DNA of 64,000 nucleotides from Paraprevotella xylaniphila YIT 11841 (GTDB taxonomy: Bacteria; Bacteroidota; Bacteroidia; Bacteroidales; Bacteroidaceae): positions 1-64,000 of the forward strand of contig NZ_GL883831.1 in the NCBI RefSeq assembly GCF_000205165.1, read 5' to 3'. Shown one piece after another: positions 33,903 to 41,349 of this stretch. Position numbers and translations under genes: made by a program. Position 1 is the first letter of the stretch. Every line of letters starts with the position of its first letter. The notes beneath the pieces are model-generated. The model was given only the letters and a program-made list of their open reading frames with translations, searched no databases and was not told the origin of the DNA.

Positions 33903-34991
33903 CTACTTTCCTACCTCATGTCCCGGACTGTCTCCGCGACCGTATGAAATGTGGTAGCCTATTTTTTTCAAATCCTGTTCCAGACGGTGCAACCCTTCGG
34001 CTGCCTCGCTCCCGCCGGACGCCTTATGGTCGTAAATACTGTATCGCCCCCTCACGGCCAAAGGGGACAAGTTAGGCATCACCACGTTTGCCCCTGCCAA
34101 GATACCGGCTTCACGCCCGTGCGCGTCCAACGTAGCCAAAGCTGTAGTAGCCGGAATCAATGCGTCCGGAAAGCGCAGCCTCATCAAGGCAATCAGCCGG
34201 AGCGTCAAAGACACCGACCCGGCCGGATGACGGGCAAAAGGCGTATGGGCAGCCGGAACGAAAGGTCCCATGCCTATCATCTCCGGTTCCAATTCTTCCA
34301 AAAAAGCGATGTCATCCAACAAGCAATCCCATGTCTGACCGGGCGTTCCCACCATCATGCCGGCTCCTGTCTGATACCCCAAAGCTTTCAGCGTCCGCAA
34401 GCATTCCCGACGCCGGGCACCGTCCATCTCACGCGGATGCAAACGGGCATAATGCGCCTCATTCCGTGTTTCATGGCGAAGCAGGTAACGACCAGCCCCT
34501 GCATCACGCCACCGGCGGTACACCTCCCCGTCACGCTCGCCCACAGACAACGTGATGGCATGCCTGGGAAACTCCATACGGAGCTTGCCTATCAAATCTT
34601 CTATCCAATCATCATCTTGTTCCGTGTCTTCTCCGCCCTGCAAGACAAATGTCCCGAAGCCGAGCCGTGCCCCCTCCCGGCAACAATCGAGTATTTGCTC
34701 CTGAGACAAACGGTAGCGCGAGGCGAAACGGTTGGAACGGCGTAGCCCGCAATAATAACAGTTGTTACGGCACCACGAAGAGATTTCAACGAGTCCGCGG
34801 ATGAACACCCCGTTCCCGAAACGCTTCCGGGCCGCCTCTGCCGCAAAGGCACGAAGAGACGCATCCTGCCCGTCGTCCAAACCGGCAAGCAGCAATCTCC
34901 AACCTTCCCTGCCGGGACTTTTTCCAACCAAGAGTACATCCAACAGAGCTGAAAAACTGCTTTCTGAAATATTATTGAAACATTCTGCCAT
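33903..34991 (-). CDS. hydE: [FeFe]-hydrogenase maturation radical SAM protein HydE
   Basis: HydE is a radical SAM enzyme acting on the iron-cyanide-carbonyl precursor during H-cluster assembly. The motif CX3CX2C reads WCRNNCYYCGLR (about residues 72-80), and LQGGEDTEQDDD, TLSVGER and LLRHETRN follow as in HydE. The start at 34991 (MAECFNNISESS) is the only reasonable methionine; the -7 box at 35002-35009 leaves almost no leader, so either the mRNA is nearly leaderless or another promoter is used. It is divergent from the hydrogenase gene. Confidence 0.93.
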   Translation of the reverse strand: MAECFNNISESSFSALLDVLLVGKSPGREGWRLLLAGLDDGQDASLRAFAAEAARKRFGNGVFIRGLVEISSWCRNNCYYCGLRRSNRFASRYRLSQEQILDCCREGARLGFGTFVLQGGEDTEQDDDWIEDLIGKLRMEFPRHAITLSVGERDGEVYRRWRDAGAGRYLLRHETRNEAHYARLHPREMDGARRRECLRTLKALGYQTGAGMMVGTPGQTWDCLLDDIAFLEELEPEMIGMGPFVPAAHTPFARHPAGSVSLTLRLIALMRLRFPDALIPATTALATLDAHGREAGILAGANVVMPNLSPLAVRGRYSIYDHKASGGSEAAEGLHRLEQDLKKIGYHISYGRGDSPGHEVGK

Positions 34992-35001
34992 AAAATTAAC
35001 A

Positions 35002-35009
35002 CAAAGATA
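35002..35009 (-). promoter_or_regulatory. -7 box for the hydE-hydG-hydF operon
   Basis: The minus strand reads TATCTTTG, only 11 bases before the hydE start codon. Confidence 0.45.
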
Positions 35010-35031
35010 CAAAAGATTGCCTTTTTTTTCG

Positions 35032-35039
35032 TAGATTTG
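35032..35039 (+). promoter_or_regulatory. -7 box for the [FeFe] hydrogenase gene
   Basis: TAgaTTTG precedes the start codon at 35071 by 32 bases and is divergent from the hydE box 23 bases away, which would allow joint control. Confidence 0.5.
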
Positions 35040-35070
35040 TCCAATAATCAAAACTAAATAATCCTAAACG

Positions 35071-36513
35071 ATGGCATACAACAACAACATCATGTTCATC
35101 CGCTACCAATTATTGGCGCGTTTGGTGAAAATGTGGAAAGAAAACGAGTTATTAGAGAAGATTGACCGGTTGCCCGTAGAATTGCATCCGCGCAAGCAAA
35201 AACCGTTGGGCCGCTGTTGCGTATATAAGGAACGTGCGGTGACCAAATACAAGACCATGGCCATGATGGGCTTTGACATGACGGATGAAACCGACGAAAC
35301 CGAACGGCTGTCCACCTATGCCGCCCGCATGATGGAACGGAAAAGTCCCGACCCGAAGAAAAGCATCCTCAGCGTAATGGACGAGGCGTGCTCTTCGTGT
35401 GTGAAAATCAACTACGAGGTGACGAACCTGTGCCGCGGCTGTGCCGCACGGCCTTGCTACAACAACTGTCCGAAAGATGCCATTCACTACGACAGCGAAG
35501 GAAAAGCCTACATCGACCACGAAAAATGTATCAGTTGCGGGCGCTGCCATCAGGTATGCCCCTACCACGCCATCGTGTACATTCCCGTACCGTGCGAAGA
35601 GGCTTGCCCCGTGAAAGCCATCTCCAAAGACGAATACGGTGTGGAACATATCGACCCCGAAAAATGTATTTATTGCGGCAAATGCTTGAATGCATGTCCA
35701 TTCGGTGCCATATTCGACCAATGTGCCGTATTCGACGTGCTGAACCGCATCAAGGAAGGACGGCAAGTAGTGGCCATGGTGGCCCCCTCCGTACTGGCCC
35801 AATTCAAACAACCTGTAGAGAAAGTATTCGGTGCATTGAAAGCCATCGGTTTCAGCGATGTACTCGAAGTGGCATACGGCGCCGAAGAAACCATCCGTCG
35901 GGAAGCAGAAGAATTCAAAGAGAAATTAGAAAGCGGGGCTGCGTTCATGACCACCAGTTGCTGTTCGGCTTACGTACAGTTGGCCCAGAAACACATCCCT
36001 GAAATCAAGCCTTACGTGTCTTCCACGGGCTCTCCCATGTACTACGTGGCGGAGTATGCGCGTAAGAAACACCCGGAAGCCCTGACGGTGTTCATCGCCC
36101 CCTGCGCTTCCAAAAAGGCGGAAGGACGAGAGAATCCCAACGTGGACTTCGTTTGGACATTCCGCGAACTGGATGCCGTCATTGAAGGTATGGAAATAGA
36201 CATGGCGGCATGCGAGGACTTTACGCCCGAAGAACACGCAGGACACGACGCGCACGGCTTTGCCAAGACCGGCGGTGTGTTCACGGCCGTAAAAAACATG
36301 GTAGGTGACCCGGAACTGCAAGGCACACTGATAGCCGACCTGAACAAGAAAAATATTGCCGCATTGAAAGCGTACGCCAAAACAGGCAAATGCCCCACAC
36401 GCATGATCGAAGTCATGGCTTGCCCCGGAGGTTGTATCAGCGGTCCCTGCGCCTGCAACGAGGGTATGGCCGCCATCCGGCAGTTCGATGCGGAGCTGAA
36501 GAAAAAGGAATAG
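35071..36513 (+). CDS. Monomeric [FeFe] hydrogenase, group B type
   Basis: The 480-residue enzyme evolves or takes up H2 during fermentation. An N-terminal segment of about 100 residues of unknown role precedes a cysteine-rich ferredoxin region (about 108-215) with CISCGRCHQVCP, CEEACP and CIYCGKCLNACP. The H-cluster motifs are L1 TSCCSAYV, L2 APCASKKAEGRE and L3 EVMACPGGCISGPC. Serine after TSCC instead of proline, and the short length, place it in group B rather than the bifurcating group A3. All three maturases are encoded divergently, so the locus is self-sufficient. Confidence 0.93.
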   Translation: MAYNNNIMFIRYQLLARLVKMWKENELLEKIDRLPVELHPRKQKPLGRCCVYKERAVTKYKTMAMMGFDMTDETDETERLSTYAARMMERKSPDPKKSILSVMDEACSSCVKINYEVTNLCRGCAARPCYNNCPKDAIHYDSEGKAYIDHEKCISCGRCHQVCPYHAIVYIPVPCEEACPVKAISKDEYGVEHIDPEKCIYCGKCLNACPFGAIFDQCAVFDVLNRIKEGRQVVAMVAPSVLAQFKQPVEKVFGALKAIGFSDVLEVAYGAEETIRREAEEFKEKLESGAAFMTTSCCSAYVQLAQKHIPEIKPYVSSTGSPMYYVAEYARKKHPEALTVFIAPCASKKAEGRENPNVDFVWTFRELDAVIEGMEIDMAACEDFTPEEHAGHDAHGFAKTGGVFTAVKNMVGDPELQGTLIADLNKKNIAALKAYAKTGKCPTRMIEVMACPGGCISGPCACNEGMAAIRQFDAELKKKE

Positions 36514-36531
36514 GCACAGAATGCCAATCAC

Positions 36532-36578
36532 AAAAAGAAGAAAGGGCTATCGGAATCCGACAACCCTTTCTTCTTTTT
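36532..36578 (+). terminator. Bidirectional terminator after the hydrogenase gene
   Basis: Perfect 15-bp arms (36532-36546 and 36564-36578) of A/T-rich outer and GGG/CCC inner sequence; T-runs flank it on both strands, serving the convergent DUF308 gene too. Confidence 0.88.
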
Positions 36579-36591
36579 ATCTTCACGGAAC

Positions 36592-37161
36592 TTATTCTAT
36601 CAATTCTATGGTTTCCGATGCCTTTTGCTGTTGCATCCGGCTGTACTTACGCCAACGCACACCGTTTACCAATTCCGACACACCGTAAAGCATGAAACTT
36701 ATCCCCAAAAGAATGAACGGAACGGAAGCGGACTCCAACGGATTGAAAAGCACGAACACTCCCAGACCCGTAATCAACAGAATGAAAAACAAGACATACC
36801 AACGGAAAGGTATCAAACGGCGTAAACGGAACATATTCCACAATTGGTTGATCCCAGCCACCACCATCAGGAAACCGAAAATATACATCAAATATGTAAT
36901 GAATAACCCAGGGAAAAAACCAAGAAAGACGCCGAACAACAGACTGCCCAATCCCACCAAAGGAAACACAGGTTTGACCGGCACCTTATCCGAATAACGG
37001 ATGATGAAATAATTGATGAGTGACACCAAACCGGAAATAAGAAACAACCCACCGATTACCTGAACCAACAATCCAGTCATCCGCTCCGGATTGGATACTA
37101 ACAAAAGGCCGATAAGCAAAGCGCATACGGCACGAAAAATATAACTGTTCACTATTTTCAT
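36592..37161 (-). CDS. DUF308/HdeD-family membrane protein
   Basis: A 189-residue integral membrane protein with six hydrophobic helices and the repeated two-helix DUF308 unit (LLVSNPERMTGLLVQVIGGLFLISG; FFPGLFITYLMYIFGFLMVVAG; LFNPLESASVPFILLGISFMLYG). HdeD proteins are linked to acid resistance in enterobacteria, but the role in Bacteroidales is unknown. It stands alone and converges on the hydrogenase gene. Confidence 0.85.
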   Translation of the reverse strand: MKIVNSYIFRAVCALLIGLLLVSNPERMTGLLVQVIGGLFLISGLVSLINYFIIRYSDKVPVKPVFPLVGLGSLLFGVFLGFFPGLFITYLMYIFGFLMVVAGINQLWNMFRLRRLIPFRWYVLFFILLITGLGVFVLFNPLESASVPFILLGISFMLYGVSELVNGVRWRKYSRMQQQKASETIELIE

Positions 37162-37309
37162 GAGTGCAAATATTTAATGTTTATACACGGCTAAGATACG
37201 ATATTATCATTGAAAAAACGAAAGAAACCCTGAAAAATCGGTCAAAAAGCCGATTAAACGGATTTATTTTACTTACTTTACCCCTTATTACGCTACAATC
37301 TTATCTTTT

Positions 37310-37867
37310 ATGACAGAACTTTATCTGGTGAGACACGGACAAACAGAAGAAAATGCGGCCCAAATCCTGCAAGGACACATGCCAGGCCACCTGTCACGCG
37401 AGGGCATTGCACAAGCACAAGCCCTACGGGATGAACTGAAAGATATCCGTTTCGATGCCTTATTGTGCAGCGACTTGAAACGCTGTATGGACACCGCTAT
37501 GATACTGAACGAACCGCACGGCCTGCTTCTTGAATCCACACCTCTCCTTCGCGAACGGGATTGGGGACCGTTCACGGGTATGGATATCCTGAAGGCACGT
37601 ACAAAGATAGACCATCGGGCCGAACCCGTAGAATCCATGTTTCGCCGGGCTGAAACATTCCTGCTCAATATAGTGTCCCGTTACAAAGATAAACGTGTAT
37701 TGGTAGTAAGTCACGGACTTTTCTGCCGTGTCATCCAAGCGGCCTGTTTGGGTAAGACCATCCGCGACATCCCACGTATGGACAATGCGGAGGTACGCCG
37801 CCTCATCCTTACACCGCCGTTCTCCTTCTCCTGCCTGCAAGAAGAAACCGGTGCTACGGCCAACTAA
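37310..37867 (+). CDS. Histidine phosphatase family protein (phosphoglycerate mutase-like)
   Basis: The 185-residue protein begins LYLVRHGQTEENAA, the RHG motif with the phosphorylated histidine, and has LCSDLKRCMDTA, ERDWGPFTGMD and VVSHGLFCRV with the second catalytic histidine. It is a cytosolic phosphatase of the cobC/GpmB group with unknown substrate; no cobalamin genes are near. Its end overlaps the convergent M6 peptidase gene by 4 bases. Confidence 0.9.
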   Translation: MTELYLVRHGQTEENAAQILQGHMPGHLSREGIAQAQALRDELKDIRFDALLCSDLKRCMDTAMILNEPHGLLLESTPLLRERDWGPFTGMDILKARTKIDHRAEPVESMFRRAETFLLNIVSRYKDKRVLVVSHGLFCRVIQAACLGKTIRDIPRMDNAEVRRLILTPPFSFSCLQEETGATAN

Positions 37868-40212
37868 TCATATCTGGGAATCCAAACTTTCCGAACGTGC
37901 TCCCCGATTCGCACCACATAGATGCCGGACGGCAAACGGAACGTCTGCTCCCCTGCTTCGTAACGACCGGACAGTATCCGACAACCATCCCAAGCATAGA
38001 CGGACAAGACAGACGGGACGGACAAAGACACCCACAAACATCCCTCCCTCACGCCGATTTGGCAACCGACCGGTTTGCTTGCAACTTCAAGCGCGTCGCC
38101 CTTTCTCGGCTTCAATATAGATACATCATCTACAAACGCCCCACAAGCTCCTTCCGTTTTGGCCAAGAATATGACTTGGAGGCGTTCCGCGCTCACGGGC
38201 AAATCCACTTCCTGTTTCGTCCACGTGTTGGTTATAGCATCCAAAACCAGCAAAGGAATCCATTCCTTCGAGGTTTCCTTTTTACAATACACTTCCAAAA
38301 CGACCCGTCCTCCGCTTCGTACCTTGTTCTGGTAAAAGAACCGCAATTTGGCATTACCGTCGGGATTGTCCGTCACGGGTGGAGACATCATTATCCCTTC
38401 CGAGTTTCCCAACATAAACCGCTGCACCATCCCCATATAATATGAACCGTCTGCCGCATCGGCTATATAGTCCCACGAAGCGATTTCCCCTATTCCTCCG
38501 GAACTGTCAGCCATCATACGTTCCCATTCCGTTGTATACCCCCATTGGCCTGACGCTAACCATGATGAAGCGGAAGAGGGATTCTCAAAACTTTCGTTCC
38601 ATTCCGTCTTCCATACCGAAGACGGAACCGTACCATCCGCTGTAAAACGGAAAGAGACCTGTCCGTCCGCAGTGCGGTTTATATCGGACAGTTCAAAGCC
38701 TACATCGCTCCCGTCCCATGCAAACGCCGCCGGAACGGTCTGCCCGCCGAACTCCGTCTTACCAGACGCACCTGGGAAAGGGCAACCTGCCGAATTAATC
38801 TCACCGTATGAATAAGAAGAAGATGAAGGAACGGACACGGACGAAGAAGCACACACCGGATACATCATTTGCGGTGCCGAGGCATTTATCGTATTGCCAT
38901 ACGCCCCTTCCTCTACCCAGGGATGCACGTGGTACACCATCAGCCCTTCACCGGGCAATGCCGTATCGAACCCGTCACGAACACGGCTCTCCAACAAATA
39001 AAAATCCCCCTCGGAACCTGTATCTACCCGGAACACGCCGTCTTTCTCCCAAGTGGAAGGCCGGAGCGAATAATCCCCTGTATGCGTCAACATAGTCACG
39101 TCCACCCAACCGAAGTCGTATGCTTTCACGTAAGGGTTGAAATGTGCCGGGGTGATACCGTCGTTATTCCAACTGCCTTGCGCCATGACATCCCATACGC
39201 CCGTGCCCTCGAAACTACCGCCCGTGGTATAATCGGTATCGTAATAGTCCATCGCCCCCAAAGCATGCCCCATTTCGTGGCAGCAAGGTCCGATACGCGA
39301 TATACCTCCTCCACGGTTTCCCCGTAGCTCCGGCGTACAGGAATAACGGTCTATCTTCATGCCTTGCATGGTGATTTCCGGAAACATGGCCTCATGCGAC
39401 CAGATAGCGGAGGGAGAAGCCCCGGCTTCTTCACCATATCCGGCAAACACGATATGCACGTTGTCCACATAACCGTCTCCGTCGGCATCATAATCCTGCA
39501 AGTCGATTTCCCGCACGGCATGTTCCATGGCTTCGAGAAACAAAGCATACGGGTTCGTGTCCGAACCGCCATAACTGTTCGAGCCATAATAAGCCATAGG
39601 ATACGCTGCCCTGTAAGGCCCTAATACGTCGCAATGAAACGAAAGCTGCTCGTAGGAAACCTCCCGGAAGTAATCATAGACGCTTCCCTGCGCCCCATCC
39701 ACGGCATAACCAGGCTCGTTGAAGAGGGCATCGAAATCGGCCTCAGTCTTAGTGAAGCTTACATCAGCGAACGACATCAGGATTACCAAGGCACGGCGTT
39801 CTCCAACGACTGCCGCATGCCTTCCTCGTTTTTCAACAGCCCTATTTCTGTACGATAGCTTCTTCTTTCGGGCTTCGTCCGCCATAGGACGCAACCCTTT
39901 CGGCTGTTGTGCCAAAAAACGACGCAAACTTTCCGGGCGTTCGGCATCGGCGCACAATTTATAACCAGAACGGACAGCATTCCCCATGCTGTCCGCCTTA
40001 GCAAAATACCATTCATTTCCCGAAGGGAGCAAGGTATAATTGTCTGTGGTCAAAGCCCATTTGTTGTATTCGTCGCCTTTTACTGTAATCCAAACCTCAT
40101 TACCGCCTTTTACCCGTAAAGCCACCTTTTGAGGAAAAGCAGGAACAGCCTTAACAGAGTTCGCACACAAAACACATGCCAACCATACAACAAATATATA
40201 CCGCCTCCACAT
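37864..40212 (-). CDS. Secreted M6-family (immune inhibitor A-like) metalloprotease
   Basis: The 782-residue protein has a signal peptide (1-22), a propeptide region (about 23-130), and the catalytic domain with the zinc motif H312-E-M-G-H316 in CCHEMGHALGAMDYYDTD. Before it, YDADGDGYVDNVHIVFAGYG is typical of M6 peptidases of Bacteroidetes. A beta-sandwich (about 515-705) and a C-terminal sorting-like tail (LPSGIYVVRIGEHVRKVWI) follow, suggesting export to the surface. It is cotranscribed with the small lipoprotein gene 13 bases upstream. Natural substrates are unknown. Confidence 0.92.
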   Translation of the reverse strand: MWRRYIFVVWLACVLCANSVKAVPAFPQKVALRVKGGNEVWITVKGDEYNKWALTTDNYTLLPSGNEWYFAKADSMGNAVRSGYKLCADAERPESLRRFLAQQPKGLRPMADEARKKKLSYRNRAVEKRGRHAAVVGERRALVILMSFADVSFTKTEADFDALFNEPGYAVDGAQGSVYDYFREVSYEQLSFHCDVLGPYRAAYPMAYYGSNSYGGSDTNPYALFLEAMEHAVREIDLQDYDADGDGYVDNVHIVFAGYGEEAGASPSAIWSHEAMFPEITMQGMKIDRYSCTPELRGNRGGGISRIGPCCHEMGHALGAMDYYDTDYTTGGSFEGTGVWDVMAQGSWNNDGITPAHFNPYVKAYDFGWVDVTMLTHTGDYSLRPSTWEKDGVFRVDTGSEGDFYLLESRVRDGFDTALPGEGLMVYHVHPWVEEGAYGNTINASAPQMMYPVCASSSVSVPSSSSYSYGEINSAGCPFPGASGKTEFGGQTVPAAFAWDGSDVGFELSDINRTADGQVSFRFTADGTVPSSVWKTEWNESFENPSSASSWLASGQWGYTTEWERMMADSSGGIGEIASWDYIADAADGSYYMGMVQRFMLGNSEGIMMSPPVTDNPDGNAKLRFFYQNKVRSGGRVVLEVYCKKETSKEWIPLLVLDAITNTWTKQEVDLPVSAERLQVIFLAKTEGACGAFVDDVSILKPRKGDALEVASKPVGCQIGVREGCLWVSLSVPSVLSVYAWDGCRILSGRYEAGEQTFRLPSGIYVVRIGEHVRKVWIPRYD

Positions 40213-40225
40213 TACACCTTAACCG

Positions 40226-40576
40226 TTATAATCTTGTCAAAGTATAAAACGTTGTCGAATTTTCTATCGTGAGCATCAATGTCTTACCTGTAATAGACAC
40301 TGAATAAGCCACACCGCCACCTCCGTTATAAGAAATAATTAACCTGTCACCGGTATAAGAGTATTTAAAATTATCTGAACCTGTATCATCCGTTTCAACT
40401 CCCGTGCCATCGTTGTTGAAAGTCATTGTATAATGGTCACCATCCTTATAATCTCCCTGCCACGTACCCACCAAACCACTGACTGGCGCATCGTCATCAT
40501 CATCCTTACAACTCGAAACGGAAACCGTGAACAACAGAATAAACATCCAACTCAAAAATTTTAAAGCCTTCTTCAT
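40226..40576 (-). CDS. Small lipocalin-like lipoprotein
   Basis: A 116-residue lipoprotein with lipobox SVSSC (cysteine 23) followed by KDDDDD, an acidic signal often seen in surface-exposed Bacteroidales lipoproteins. The rest (LVGTWQGDYKDGDHYTMTFNNDGTG) is an all-beta pattern of the short lipocalin-like type. It precedes the M6 protease by 13 bases. Small beta-barrel lipoproteins next to secreted proteases can act as inhibitors or chaperones; that is only an inference here. Confidence 0.75.
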   Translation of the reverse strand: MKKALKFLSWMFILLFTVSVSSCKDDDDDAPVSGLVGTWQGDYKDGDHYTMTFNNDGTGVETDDTGSDNFKYSYTGDRLIISYNGGGGVAYSVSITGKTLMLTIENSTTFYTLTRL

Positions 40577-40616
40577 AACACTTCTTTTTAATTATTAATA
40601 TGAAATTAAACTGATG

Positions 40617-40624
40617 CAAAGTTA
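40617..40624 (-). promoter_or_regulatory. -7 box for the lipoprotein-M6 peptidase operon
   Basis: The minus strand reads TAACTTTG, about 40 bases before the start codon at 40576. Confidence 0.5.
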
Positions 40625-40691
40625 AGGAGGAAAATGCGTTAAGACATATAGAATTTGTGGACGTAACGGCCACAAAGCGTAGACAAAACCG

Positions 40692-40910
40692 CTACGGTTT
40701 GTTATCGGAAACAAAATCGTCGGTATAGTACTTAAAGAAATCATGGGACAAAATACAAGAAATACGATAGAGCAACAACGTGTCTATGCTCTCCTTACGG
40801 AATAGTTTGTACACATTGGTACGGTCGCAATAGAGTTCCTTTGCGAACCATGACACGGAACGTCGCTGGCGGCGCAGTTCCTGTTCAATGAGTTGACCAA
40901 TGTGTACCAT
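40692..40910 (-). CDS. Small helix-turn-helix protein
   Basis: The 72-residue protein from MVHIGQLIEQELRRQRRSVS contains a helix-turn-helix of the XRE-like small type widespread in Bacteroidales (SWFAKELYCDRTNVYKLFRKESIDTLLLYRIS) and the conserved ending HDFFKYYTDDF. It probably binds DNA, but no target is known. The open frame extends 24 codons upstream (to 40982) with no family match. Its strongest promoter lies about 270 bases upstream, which leaves a long untranslated leader. Confidence 0.8.
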   Translation of the reverse strand: MVHIGQLIEQELRRQRRSVSWFAKELYCDRTNVYKLFRKESIDTLLLYRISCILSHDFFKYYTDDFVSDNKP

Positions 40911-40994
40911 AAAAACAAAAGCGTAAACCATCCAGTGCTTATTGCCTGCCTGAGGTACCGCCAAGTAACCTGAAGATCGCATATAAGCACAGAC

Positions 40995-41020
40995 GGTTCA
41001 CGCCCGTTAGGACGCGAACC
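40995..41020 (-). other. Leader hairpin upstream of the small HTH gene
   Basis: On the minus strand GGTTC/GAACC (5 bp) continues into GCGTCC/GGGCGT (six pairs including two G-T) around a TAAC loop, giving an 11-pair hairpin inside the predicted leader. There is no T-run after it, so it is unlikely to be a terminator. It could shape translation of the HTH gene or belong to a small RNA made from this promoter. Confidence 0.45.
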
Positions 41021-41179
41021 TCTCGTAGCTTATCCTCTGATCTTCAAATTTTGGCGGTTTTCAGACAGTGAGAATGTAAGCTAAAAGCTCGTTTTCTTAA
41101 AAGCTGAATGGAATCGCTATTCCACTATTTATATGTTTATCTTTTTTGTCGTCTGACTACTTTTGTTCTTATAAAGCCC

Positions 41180-41211
41180 CAAAGTTACGAAGATTCCGGC
41201 AAAAGTACAAA
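41180..41211 (-). promoter_or_regulatory. Full-consensus promoter for the HTH transcript
   Basis: On the minus strand a -33 TTTG (41211-41208), a 20-base spacer and a -7 TAacTTTG (41187-41180) match the Bacteroidales consensus fully. Initiation near 41173 leaves roughly 260 untranslated bases before 40910. Confidence 0.65.
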
Positions 41212-41259
41212 CAGGTAAAAGAAAAGCGGTAGTTCGGCTTCCGAGATAGCTTGCCTCGA

Positions 41260-41308
41260 AATGCTCAATCATTGAGCATTGTTCTCCGTTTCTTACTCAA
41301 CGATTGAG
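41260..41308. promoter_or_regulatory. Pair of CTCAAT/ATTGAG palindromes
   Basis: AATGCTCAAT-C-ATTGAGCATT (41260-41280) is a perfect 10+1+10 palindrome, and CTCAA-CGA-TTGAG (41296-41308) repeats its core 32 bases on, about three helical turns. They lie between the end of mfd and the HTH promoter, 50-100 bases upstream of it. They look like paired operator sites. Confidence 0.55.
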
Positions 41309-41349
41309 CAAAATGAGTATCTTTTCCCTCCATACTTTCAAGCATGTGC

